From: Nymphaea colorata
Taxonomy: Eukaryota; Streptophyta; Magnoliopsida; Nymphaeales; Nymphaeaceae
Reading direction: 5' to 3'
Length of the DNA stretch: 64,000 nt
NCBI RefSeq assembly: GCF_008831285.2
Contig: NC_045139.1
Span: forward strand, 22,674,412 to 22,738,411
Numbering within the stretch: the first letter of the stretch is position 1; each line of letters opens with the position of its first letter. Of this stretch, positions 23,746 through 34,463 are shown piece after piece. Under the pieces are notes generated by a model that worked only from the letters and a program-made list of their open reading frames with translations, searched no databases and was not told the DNA's origin. Made by a program: the position numbers and the translations under genes.

Positions 23746-24504
23746 GTGTGTGTGTGTGTGTGTGCGTGTGTGTGTGTTTGATTGCCTGATATGTGTATGA
23801 ACACAGTTAAAACCTGACTCCAAGTTTGTCTTGAGGGTGCTGTTAATGTTAAGGAACTTTATTTATTTTAAGGGTGTAAATGCTAAAAAGGATAAGAATC
23901 GAAAAAATTACCATATCTGCTCTTTGTCAGTCGATTGAAAAGGCTGCTTACACAACAAATCGTAACATTTAAAGCAATACTTTTTTCATACTAAACAAGC
24001 CATATTGTTCATCTTGGCAGTATCTAATTTGCAGAAACTCAAACACATGAAAGGACAATTTTATTACGTTATATATCTATCATGTATTCCCACTTGACTA
24101 TAATAACAGCCCCTCTCATATTTACCTTTCTTGTATTATGTTTATAGTCTTGACAGTTTTCCTATTTATAGTTTGCAGTGATATTTTTCTGTATGCACTT
24201 TACAGGTTCACATCGGCTGCTCTGGAAGTGTTGAATTGAGAAGTGGAACGAGTCTATTGGAGCGTGAAGGCAAAGGGGACAACTGGTATTGGAGGTTAAA
24301 CGCACTTATACTTCTTCTCAGTCAGTTCTATTCATAAGGAGACTAGGTTTTTTTTTTCAAAATTTATTGAGCTTACAAACTTGACATATAATAGACAAGA
24401 TCCATTTATGTGTCAATAAATATATATATATATACTTAAAATGAAAATTATCATGAAATTTTAACTGCTGTGTATGTTGGCAATTCGTGAATTTATAATG
24501 ACTG
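22608..24504. other. Region with no recognised gene
   Basis: AT-rich DNA. It holds a TC run followed by a TG run (23706-23778). A stretch at 24207-24290 is bounded by acceptor-like CAG and donor-like GGTTAA, but its short translation matches nothing I know. The missing NB-ARC part of the TNL gene was looked for here and not found. Confidence 0.5.
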
Positions 24505-24760
24505 GTCATCGACAACCAGGTGAGAAATATTTGAATTTTTGGAAGATACAAGAATTCCTAAGGGCTTTGACCATTGGGAAATGCCAAAGAATTCCCACCA
24601 TTCATGCATGCGTTGGCAAAGTATAAGGCCACTGCCAACGGCCTTGGCCGTCAGAAGTTCTTTTCTCATGCAATTTTTACCAACGGTCTGAAGCCGTTGG
24701 GATATCAATTCCCAACAGCCCATGGGGTTGCCGTCGCCAAAAACCTATAATGTTGTAGTA
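24505..24760. mobile_element. CACTA-like transposon end (degenerate)
   Basis: It ends TTGTAGTA at 24760, which in reverse complement reads TACTACAA, close to CACTACAA. The subterminal region has repeated GCCGTTGGGA / CCAACGGTC / CCAACGGCC words in both orientations, as in the end at 34090-34463. The opposite terminus was not found. Confidence 0.45.
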
Positions 24761-24764
24761 CGAA

Positions 24765-25738
24765 GCTGAGTATGTGTCTGGAGAAGATGGGGTATCACAA
24801 GCGTCACTCATTCGTAAAGGGAGGCCAAGGAAGCGCTACACTGGTCCGAATTTATACAAACGATATAGTGGTTACAGAGATGACTTTGCTGCCACTCAAA
24901 GCCTAACAAATTCTTGTAGCAAACTTTTGATATTAAAGACCTAGGCAGACTTGAATATTTTTTGGGCATTGAAATAGCCCAATCTCAAAAGGGGATATTC
25001 CTGTGCTAAAGAAAATATGTTTTGGATATATAGACAGAAACATGAAAGATTGATACTCGTCCTGTGCATACCCCTGTGGAGCCGAATGCTAAACTTGGGG
25101 CGTGTGATGAGGAGCCTAGTGTTAACAAAGTAGGATTCCAATGACTTGTGGGAAAATGAATATACTTAGTAGATACATACAGGACTCAAGAAATCTCATA
25201 TGAAGGTCACTCGCAAAGCGAATCGACAAAGCACTCGCAAAGTGAAGCGTGAGGGCTTTGCTAAGGGAACTCATGGCCAATGTCTTTGGTACAAATGGAA
25301 TGAAACTATTGATATCACGGGATTCACTGGTGCAGGTTGGGCAGGAGACCCCGGTGACGGAAGGTCCACGACAAGATACTTTGTTGGAAGCAACCTTGCT
25401 TGGAAAAAGAAGAAGCAAAGAGTAGTAACTCAATCTAGGAAGGTCCATGACAGGATACTGTGTATTTTGTTGGAAGCAACCTTGTTGCATGGAAAACAAG
25501 AAGCAAAGAGTAGTAGCACGGTCTAGTGTAGAGGTGCATCTGGTGTAAGCGAACTCATGTGGACAAAAACTTTGTCTAAAAAACTTAGTCATTGGTCATA
25601 TGGATATGTTTTGTGACAACAAAGCTGCTGTACACACATCTTCAAATCCTGTTTAGAAATCACAGTTCCACATATTGACGGGACTAACCAAATAGCTGAC
25701 CGGTTGATTAAAGGCATATTCAAAGGCAAACTTTAGTA
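24765..25738 (+). pseudogene. Ty1/copia RT C-terminal and RNase H remnant
   Basis: In plus-strand order: LEKMGYHK (24780), DIKDLGRLEYFLGIEIAQSQ (24933-24990), RPVHTPVEPNAKL and VNKVGF.LVGK.IYL (25055-25165), then GQCLWYKWNETIDITGFTGAGWAG (25273-25350). RNase H blocks RSTTRYFVGSNL, KKKQRVV and CDNKAAVHTSSNPV (to 25650) follow. These are the end of copia RT and the RNase H domain; the catalytic D of the usual DADWAG is now G. Numerous stops and shifts occur. The RNase H segment 25358-25438 is repeated at 25438-25526 with changes, so a partial internal duplication is present. The upstream gag, protease, integrase and YVDD region are missing. Confidence 0.85.
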
Positions 25739-25789
25739 AGCAACTAATAAGTGGGGATGTTACAATAACTGCACCCACTTGAGGAGGGG

Positions 25790-26048
25790 TGGTAGAAAGG
25801 GAAATTAACCCTTGGGAGAATTTCCATATTCATGAAAACTCTAACTGTTGATCAGAATTTTTGAATGTTCCTTAATTCATGTTAAAGTGTTGAGGTTGTC
25901 TTGTATTTGTTTTAACCTCTGCCATATATGGCTTGTACCGTTAGCAATTAATTGAATGCTGTCCCCCACACCGTGCGTAATCTGCGTCTCCTTTTCTCTC
26001 CCATTTTTCCTGACAAAATTTGTCACTAATCTAAAATATGACCTACCA
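25790..26048 (+). repeat. Probable 3' LTR of the copia remnant
   Basis: A purine tract GAGGAGGGG (25781-25789) directly precedes TGGTAGAAAGGG, and the segment ends CTACCA at 26048. The inverted TGGTAG/CTACCA ends, the purine tract and the position after RNase H fit a short (259-bp) copia LTR. The 5' LTR is not in the window, so the ends are inferred. Confidence 0.55.
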
Positions 26049-27799
26049 CACTCCAAAAAACCATTTTACAATACTCTTTCTATCCAATCCATTACTATTT
26101 GAACTCGGAAAACCACAGCAGCAATTTGGCCTTCCACTTGAACTGAAATAGTTCGGTCATCTACCGACCCCTTGCCATTTTATCAGCCAAAATTCCTCTT
26201 TTATTTGCTATGAATCTAACAAATATTTGTTCATGTTATGGCTTAGCATGCATAAGTTCATGATTCCTAGATACTTTATTAAAGTTACGATTCTGGAGAA
26301 CTTATTTATTTATTTGTGATCAGCACACGTTAAAAATATTCTTGAAGAAGCAGCCCTTTCGCCGCCCTCAGTTCTCGTGCAGGGTGCCCTTTGATTGTGC
26401 TTATTACTTTAAGACCCGTCACTTCTCCGTGCCAGATGAACTTTTCCCTAGTTACTAAATCTTTCCTTTTGTCTTCGTTTGTTGTTCAAAAAATATTTAA
26501 AAGGGGGAAGCGGAGAGGTGACTGCTACTCTGCGTTGTCCATGTGCTTGCCACTTTGCTTTTCTTCTTACCATCAAAAATTTTATCTAGCACCCCAATTT
26601 TTTATCATAATTTCAAGTGTAAGCTTATTTTCTCACGTTTTTTATGCAAGCCTCAGTCAGAACAGATTGTGCGTTATAGCAGCTGGGGTGCCATTATCAA
26701 GGTCTTCTGAGACGTGTGTCATAAGGGAGAGACTCCTTTTACGCTTCCCTGAACAGTTAACACCCAAGGGAAGCTCCAGTTCTGCTGAGCAACACAAAAC
26801 AATGAAAATGATCGTGCAATTTTGTTTTTCCACAAAAGTGAAAAAAACCTTTTGCAAAAAAGATGTGCTTTTACTTGTCCCCCAGGAGAAACTCTTTGAT
26901 GGGGCAAAGAAAGCATCAATGGTTAAAAATTATTGTCAAAGCAAATTTTGTTTGAATCTGAGTGGGCAAGGTAGCAAATTTCGAATAATGCTGCATTGGG
27001 TATGCATTAAATTGCACACAATTCTACGCCTGACAAATCCTGAAAATCTCATTACTATGAGACCTTCAGACTTTGAACACAAAATTTGCTTTGGTTTGGG
27101 CATGTGAGCCACAGAAATTATCGTTTTTATATTGACCATTAAATTAGGGACAGGCATTCAGTAGTCATTTGAGATAAAAAAAAATTTACCTTCTTCGTAT
27201 TACCCACTAAAGAATCGCCACATTTGTTGAGACTTCTTGAAGTTGAAGTACCATTTGGGGGATCTCTGTCACGTTTCCCTCCGTGGCAAGAACGACGGAC
27301 GATGCACGATCGTAACTCGTTGCACTTCTTGGCCTTTGTATGACCACCATCACAATGAGAACCACTGAGGCCTCCGAGCGGAGTGATTATTGATCAGACT
27401 AACGCAGGTTTTTTATGAGTCGCGAGTAGTTTGGAGGCTACCAGCTTTGCTCGTGTGCCTTTCTCAGTTTTATCTCCACGGATCTCTAAATCTTTTATGA
27501 GTGGTCTATTGTGATGGCAATGGCTTTATTAACTGCCACTAATTAATCATCTCGTGTTAGTTCCATTGTGGGCCTTTTTTTTTTTTTTTTTTTCATGCTG
27601 CAGGCAGCTGAAGAATGTGAGCATAAACATCGATGCCAACTGTTAGTTGAAATTATAGCCACTTGTCTACAAGATGTTTAACGTCTCTAAGTTCCACCTA
27701 CTTTCTAACATCTTCACTTTCTAACATCTTCAAGAGAGAGAAAAGGAGGAAGGGCATAAGAGTAATAAGTTCGATACAAAAATCTTTGTATGGGGCATT
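26049..27799. other. No recognised gene; one unexplained 238-codon open frame
   Basis: An uninterrupted plus-strand frame runs from 26391 to 27107 (238 codons) in otherwise AT-rich DNA. It has hydrophobic stretches early on and no family that I recognise, and I see no clear promoter or splice context. At 27574-27602 a run of T is followed by CATGCTGCAG, a good splice-acceptor shape, and then a short frame reading AAEECEHKHRCQLLVE to about 27660. I cannot link either to a gene. Confidence 0.3.
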
Positions 27800-27804
27800 C
27801 CGAT

Positions 27805-28512
27805 TGTCACGGGCCGAGTTTCTCCAGCCCGCGCGGCGCCGAAGGAGTTCTCCAAAGTCTTTGGCCAGCCGTCTCTCTCTTAAGCTAGCGGAAGCATTCA
27901 TCTTTTGTTCGGGACTGTGGACTAGACGAAGAGTGCTAAGCACTCGGCACACCATCACCCAAGTTTATCCCATTGTCGACCATCGGCAAGCCGTGGCCAT
28001 GAGGCCCTGTCAGAACTTCGTCATTCCTCCAAGTGTCTATCTACATCCAAACGAAATCTGGGTGGGGGTAGACTTCCCTTGGGATAAAGTCCCTAACCGA
28101 AGCCAGTTGACGACTATATGTCATTAAGTAAGGCGGCCGACCATCACCCTACTCGATGATGAGCATTCACTTGCTCACCCCCGCGTGACTCTACGCGGTT
28201 GTGGAACGCAGCGTATGCGCCGACTGGGGGAATTGCCGCTAACCCATGAGCACCCCCTTGTGTATCCAAACACTACGCGTGGGGAACCCACTGGATTCCC
28301 CAACGACGGACTTGCACTTCAAAAGGGACTGCTGATCTTGATACATTTAAACGCCTTGTCACTGCACCACCGCGCTGCACATTCCACGTGCATTGTTTTC
28401 TGCTTGACTCGACGACCGATTGATCCCACATGCCTTCCAACTATGCTTAAGCTGGCCAAGCAGCATCACCTTTTACCAGCTTGGCCGGGCCAGACACAGT
28501 CGACCGACAACA
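27805..28512 (-). repeat. 3' LTR of the short LTR element
   Basis: On the plus strand it starts TGTCACGGGCC and ends CGACAACA. About 94-95 % identical by eye to 29122-29829. Preceded by the target repeat CCGAT. Confidence 0.85.
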
Positions 28513-29121
28513 CTCTCCCACCGCCAAATCGTCACTGACCTCAGTGACTTTGCCCCGAGCGATAGATGTTCAGCTACCGTTCCCTTGATTTCTTTTGAAC
28601 TGAGCCTTCATCCATTCGCCTAGTTGACGCACCCGTCACGTCGCGACTAGCTGCCTTATCGGGTGTTTTGCCTCTAGTCCATTCCTTATCATCATCTCAC
28701 TTTTCTATCATTGTTTTGCACTTTTCCTTAGTAAAGTTCGGAACATCTCCAACGACCACTAAGTCTCAAATTTCCAAGCTGTGTTGCCAACCCGTGCACA
28801 TGCTCCTTCCTCGAGACATGTCAACACTAAGGGCACTTGCCCTTCTGGACAATCCTTTTCCACGTCGGGTCTAACCCTATCTGTCTCAGTGAGCGGCTCT
28901 CTTGGCCCTTCTGCTCCTGACGCCCAGACACCATCTTCAGAACGTGTGATCTCCATCTGGCCAACACCAACGCGGTCACCTGAACCAGTGTCCGACGAAC
29001 ATGCCCGAACCCTTAAGGCACCAAACAAGCCAACATTTTTCTTTGAACCACTTGTTTGTTATCATCGCAACATTCTCATCTTTCAAGTTCCCTTCGAGAA
29101 ATCGTCTGCTCTGATACCACT
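28513..29121 (-). other. 609-bp interior of the short LTR element
   Basis: It contains the PBS (29108-29119) and the PPT next to 28513. A minus-strand frame of 89 codons (29028-28759) begins about 80 bp after the PBS. It could be a gag remnant, but no retroviral-type motif is visible. Confidence 0.6.
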
Positions 29122-29829
29122 TCTCACGGGCCGAGTTTCTCCAGCCCGCGCGGCGCCGAAGGCGTTCCCGAAAGCCTTCAGCCAGCCGTCTCTCTCTTAA
29201 GCTAGCGGAAGCATTCATCTTTTCTTCGGGACTGTGGACTAGATGAGGAGTGCTAAGCACTCGGCACACCATCACCCAGATTTATCCTATTGTCGACCAT
29301 CGGCAAGCCGTGGCCATGAGGCCCTGTTACAACTTCGCCATTCCTCCAAGTGCCTATCTACATCCAAACGAAATCTGGGTGGGGGTAGACTTCCATTGGG
29401 ATGAAGTCCCCAGCCGAAGCCAGTTGACGACTATATGTCATTAAGTAAGGCGGCCGACCATCGCCCTACTCGACGATGAGCATTCACTTGCTTACCCCCG
29501 CGTAACTCTACGCGGTTGTGGAACGCAGCGTATGCGCCCACTGGGGGAATTGCCCCTAACCCACGCGCACCCCCTTGAGTATCCAAACACTACGCGTGGG
29601 GAACCCACTGGATTCCCCAACGACGGACTTGCACTTCCAAAGGGACTGCTGACCTTGATGCATTTAAACGCCTTGTCACTGCACCACCGCGCTGCACATT
29701 CCACGTGCATTGTTTTCTGCTTGACTCAGCGACCGATTGATCCCACATGCCTTCCAACTATGCCTAAGCTGGCCAAGCAGCATCACCTTTTACTAGCTTG
29801 GCCGGGCCAGACACAGTCGACCGGCAACA
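29122..29829 (-). repeat. 5' LTR of the short LTR element
   Basis: Pair of 27805-28512. On the plus strand it begins TCTCACGGGCC (TG changed to TC) and ends CGGCAACA, followed by CCGAT. Confidence 0.85.
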
Positions 29830-29834
29830 CCGAT

Positions 29835-30559
29835 AACACACCTAAAAAATTAACTTGGTTATCTGAAAACTAAGAGCGCAGTGTTGTGGAGCAAAATGCA
29901 TGTCTTTTTGCATCCAAAAATGCCATTTGGACATGTCGAATGGTGTTTTTAGAAAACCTTGTTTTCACCAAGGAGTGGAAAAGTAACCCCTGCGGTTACT
30001 CAAGACCTGATTTGTCATAACCAATAAACATTTTTTTCAAAAATCCATTAAAATAACAGTTTTTACAAAACCAAGTTTTAAGAAAATGATTTTTTCAAGG
30101 TGTCGACCACATGTTACCAAAAATTTGTAACAACCTGTTTAAATATTCGTTTTTTAAAGCCTTGAATGGATTCTTATATGAGAAGATAAAAAACTTGGCA
30201 AAAATCAGTTTTACCAACACAAATTGATTTTGTTTTAGTGTCACCCAACTGACGTAAAATGTTGTTTTGGCTGTCATTTAAAAGGCGCTTGTGTCAATAG
30301 GAAGAAGTTCATGTGGACTTGAGTTGTTCAATGGTGCACATAATGCAGCATTTCCTTGGGATCGATGGATACCTGCAGTCCTATTGCTAGAAAACTTTGA
30401 GGAGAGTAGTTAGTTGGGTTGGTAGGCCATTAAAAGCTTGGTAGTTGGATTCTCGATAAAGCTCTGCTGTCAATTAGATTGCCTTGGATGCTATTTGTAC
30501 AGTTGATCCACTAGAATAAGGAAACATGCTATTACACATGACTGTGTAGTATATCAAAA
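29835..30559. other. Spacer with no recognised feature
   Basis: AT-rich, many A and T runs, no coding motif or element end recognised. Confidence 0.4.
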
Positions 30560-31810
30560 AGATTATGATGATTTCATAGATATTGATGAAGATCCTCAAA
30601 TATGAGTGAAAGCTGTAGAAAACAAACAATGCATGTATTGGATAAATGTCATGAAAAAAAATTAGACTCTATGGCAAAGAACCAGCCGTGGAGTCATATC
30701 GAGTTGCATGAAAGAGTAAAACCATAGGATGTAAATGGGTCTTTAAGACCAAAAGAAACTCCAAAGACAACATAGAGAGATACAAAGAAGACTTATTGCT
30801 AAAAGATTCACCCAGAGGGTTTTGGGGAGAGTGAGAAAAGGATGGTGCAGGCTATAATGAGACATATTCTCCCACCTTTACTAAGGAGTCAATGAAAATA
30901 GTTTTTTTCCCTAGTAGTTCATTTTGACTTGGAGTTATGACAACTTTTTGGAATGAAGATCTTAGTTAAGAAATATATATGGAACAACCTCAAGGGTTTT
31001 TTGATAGCAATATAGATCATTTAGTTTGCAAGCTTGATAAGTCATTTTATAGACTTCAGCAAGCCTGCCAACAATGGTATATCAAGTTTTCTAGAGTTAT
31101 GACTTTTGGGTTTACAGAAAACATCATTGTTTGATGTACATTAAGGATGGTGGGGAGTAAGTGCATAATTTTGATATTATATATAGATGATACTCTGCTT
31201 GCAACTAATGATATACAATGTTAACAGAAACAAAACAATTTCTTGCATCTCATTTTGAGATGATAGATATGAATGAGACATCTTATGTTATCAACATTGA
31301 AATTTGTTAAAATAGATGTAAAAGAGTTTTAAGTCTCCCTCAAACTTCATACATCAATAAAATGCTTAAGAGATATGGGAAGGAGAATTGTTTTCCTACT
31401 TCCACTCCAATAGCTAAAAGGGATAAACTTAGCCTAAATGATTGTCCATGTGATGAATATAAAAAGGCACAAATGAATAACATTTCATATGCATCAAGAG
31501 TTGGTAGCCTGCAGTATGCACAGACTTGCACTAGGCCTCATATTCCCTTTGTTACGTAGGAGATTTCAATGTAACCTGCATGACACATTGGAAGGTTGTA
31601 AAGATAGTTATGTGGTATTTGTAAGGCACAAAAGACTACCACAAGATGACCACCTTGAAGTAATTAGTTTTCAGATGTTTATTTGACAGGATATGTCAAT
31701 AGTAGAAAATTGATTATAGGTTATGTCTTCCTTATAACTGGGCATCTCAACTACTACTATTGTTCAAACAGTAGAAGTAGAGTTTATTGCATTACATGAG
31801 ATTACTTCAT
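30560..31810 (+). pseudogene. Ty1/copia reverse transcriptase remnant (plus copy of a convergent pair)
   Basis: Across shifting frames the usual copia RT blocks appear in order: the KWVFKTKRNS-like region (about 30735-30765), YSPTFTKESMKIVF (30866-30907), MEQPQGFF (30979-31002), SNIDHLVCKLDKSFYRLQQA (31006-31065), then CRLPQTSYINKMLKRYG-like sequence and STPIAKRDKLSLNDCPCDEYKK (31340-31470). YASRVGSLQYAQTCTRP (31486-31536) and an RNase H start (31690-31800) follow. It has many stops. No LTR, gag or integrase was found beside it. Confidence 0.85.
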
Positions 31811-31842
31811 AGTTAATATGGATAAAGACTGTGTTTCATAGC

Positions 31843-32890
31843 TCAAGATAATGGAATCTTTCCTGTCATGTTTAGGTTAGACTGAAATCTCCTAATCAAT
31901 CCTACAACAAAAGAAATATCTAGCATAGTGCAAGTTTGTGCATATTGCAAACTGCCAAGTGTTGATGCATATGGAATGTTATTCATTTGTGTCTTTTCAT
32001 GTTCAACACATGAACAATCATTTAAGCTCATTTTAACCCCTTTAGCTATAGGAGTGAAAATAGGAGAATCATTCTACATCTCATATATCTTAAGCACTCT
32101 ATTAATGTATGCAATTTGAAAGAGGCTTAAAACTATTTTAATTTTGTTTCGGGGAATCTCAATGCCGAACATAAGATGCCTTATCCATATCTTTCATCTC
32201 AAAATAGGATACAAGAAATTTCTTGATTTCAACTAACATCTAAATATCATTAGTTCCAAGCAAAATATCATCAACATATAATATCAAAATTATGAATTTG
32301 CTATCACTATGCTTAAGATATAGACATCAATCAATGATATTTTCTATAAATCCAAAAGTCACAATGACTTTAGGAAACTTGATATACCATTGACGAGAGT
32401 TTGTCTTTAAGTCCATGAATTAACTTGTTAAGCTTGCAAACTAAATTATCTGTATTGTTACCAGAAAAACCTTAAGGTTTCCATATATATTTCTTCATTT
32501 AGATCCCCATTTAGGAGAGCCGTTCTAGCATCCATCTAATGTAACTCTAAGTTAAAAGGAGTTATCAGGGTAGAACTATTCTTATTTTCTTAGTGGAGAT
32601 GGTTGAATACGTCTTGTTATAGTTTATGTCCTCCATCTAGATGAATCCCTTACCAACAACTCTTGCTTTGTATCTCTCAATGTGCCTTTGGAGTCCCTTT
32701 TGGTCGTATAGACCAACTCCGATCTTATGGTTTGTACTCATTCAGGCAACTCGACAAGACTTCATGTCAAGTTCGTAGCCATAGAACACAACTTTTCTTT
32801 CATAGCATTTATCCAGTACATATATTATTTGCTTTTTGTAGCTTTCATTAATGTTCAAAGATCTTCATCCATATATATATAATCATCAAA
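31843..32890 (-). pseudogene. Ty1/copia reverse transcriptase remnant (minus copy of a convergent pair)
   Basis: Read on the minus strand from 32890: LNGDLNEEIYMET (about 32530-32490), VCKLNKLIHGLK-like sequence (32440-32400), the polymerase motif YVDDILLGTNDI (about 32285-32245), TPIAKGVKMSLNDC (32055-32015) and YASTLGSLQYAQTCT (31970-31925), ending near 31843. It is homologous to 30560-31560 but diverged and in opposite orientation, so the two remnants meet tail to tail. Stops and frame changes are frequent, although the catalytic YVDD is still legible here. Confidence 0.85.
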
Positions 32891-34089
32891 CTCCTACAAA
32901 TACATTATATAGTTAGATGCTATAGCAAGTTTCTTGTTTTTAGAGGGTCTATGAATAGACAATTGTACATACCTAACTTGAACTTGTACACCTTATTCTT
33001 GCACATTAGCATGATCCATAGTTGGTTCATTTTGGCTTGGTACATTACTAGCTCAACTTTTGTATTATCATAAAAGATGATAAGTCGAATCCTTTAGTAC
33101 TGTCTTCCGTAGGTTTATATCATTTATCATACTATTCTTTAAATTTGAGGTTTTGTAATGCATTTAATCCAATTGAACAATCTTCCTAGAATTTAGCTTT
33201 ATCTTTTTTCATAATATGTGACAAATGAGATGGACATTAGAATCAATATCCATTCAAACTTTATAGATAACCAATTAAAAAATCACTGGTTGTTCGAAGA
33301 TCGAAAGCCTTTATGTGGGAGGTTATATAGTTTAGCTTGAGCATGACAACCCTATATGTGCATATAAGATAGGAAAGGTCATCTATTGTCTATAGCTTAT
33401 ATGGAGTTTTGGGTACATCTTTAGTAGAAAATTTATTCAAAGTATATAGATGCATATCTTCTCTATCTTTTATGGGCATCAGATCTTCCTCCTAAAAGCA
33501 CACAATCCCTCCATCTCTCATTGAATATCATCAGTTCTGTTTGTCTCTCTCTTTATCTCAACATCTCTCTATATCTTTTGTCTTTCTCATTCCCCCTTTT
33601 TTTCTCATAGCCAAACACCCAAATCACCTTCCCTCACTTGTTTCTCTTTCTTTGTTTTCCTTTTTATTTTCTATTTGCAGTTTAACCTTTAATAGATATC
33701 AAAGGGCTGTTAAGCATATATACCAATACAATGGTATGCATTCCAAGCAATGAAACTTCCTTTTTTTTGTTCGTGGACCATCAATAGAAGTTCAGAAAGG
33801 TGAATGGGTGTGCGTGAAACATATAACTTATAAAGGTGACCTTGTAAGTGTAGGTGTATTTCTGTCCAACATACACATGCACACACAAAGACTTCTTGCA
33901 CATACATGCAAATAGCAGATCTGGATGTTGTATATTAATACTATGTTTTATTAAATTCATATGTATTAGACAATTTCAATATGTATATGTTAATAAATTT
34001 ATGTTTTCTTGTTCTCTCTTGCTCTCTTAATCTCATTTTGATATGTATATTTCCAATTGCTGTAAAATTCTATTTACTTTAATTAGTCG
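32891..34089. other. No recognised gene
   Basis: AT-rich. It includes a TC-rich stretch (33541-33680) that gives a long Ser/Leu/Phe frame of low complexity. No motif recognised on either strand. Confidence 0.4.
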
Positions 34090-34463
34090 TTGGTAAGTCA
34101 TGAGCTCTCAACAGCATTGGCTAGTATGAGCACTATGAATTCCTAATGGCTCTAGCAGTTGGGGATTGTAAGATATTTCCAAATGGCCCACGTGCGTTGG
34201 GAATACTCCTAATCATTTTAATATGTATATGTTAATAAGGTGGTTGAATTGCCCAGGTCATTTTTTCCAACTGCTACAAGGTGGTTGAGAATTCAATTCC
34301 CAATGGTGTTGAGGAATTTTTGCTCACAGTTAGGGCTGTCAGCAAAAACCAATGTCGGTTGGGAATTGAATTGCCCACGCCATTTTTCCCAACAGCTACA
34401 AGGCTTGACGGGGGTTTTGCACAAAATTAGGGCTGTCGGCAAAAACCAACATTAGTGTAGTGA
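34090..34463. mobile_element. CACTA-like transposon terminus with subterminal repeats
   Basis: The right border TTAGTGTAGTG at 34463 reads CACTACACTAA in reverse complement, a CACTA terminus. Inward there are repeated units with GAATTCAATTCCCAA, GGGAATTGAATTGCCCA, CAACTGCTACAAGG and GGGCTGTCGGCAAAAACC, in the manner of En/Spm subterminal repeats. No transposase and no left terminus are found nearby, so this is a fragment or a deleted derivative. Confidence 0.6.

Larger units (their letters stand above)
27805..29829 (-). mobile_element. Short LTR retrotransposon (TRIM-like or internally deleted), complete with LTRs and TSD
   Basis: Two 708-bp direct repeats, 27805-28512 and 29122-29829, differ at roughly 38 positions by my count, with no indels. 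The flanks are CCGAT (27800-27804) and CCGAT (29830-29834), a perfect 5-bp target duplication. Immediately inside the right LTR, 29108-29119, the minus strand reads GTGGTATCAGAG, an initiator-tRNA PBS, so the element is on the minus strand. Next to the left LTR the minus strand has GGCGGTGGGAGAG as polypurine tract. Only 609 bp lie between the LTRs, with no gag or pol motif that I recognise. The 5' LTR ends GA instead of CA on the minus strand, a point change. It needed proteins from another element. Confidence 0.85.

Noticed and set aside
24207-24338. Possible exon of the TNL gene downstream of the TIR exon
   Set aside because: The translation contains no P-loop or other NB-ARC motif, so it cannot be assigned to the TNL gene.
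28185-29873. Several 100-140 codon open frames on both strands
   Set aside because: They fall within the 708-bp LTRs or the 609-bp interior of the short LTR element, repeat in both LTRs, and have no protein motif.
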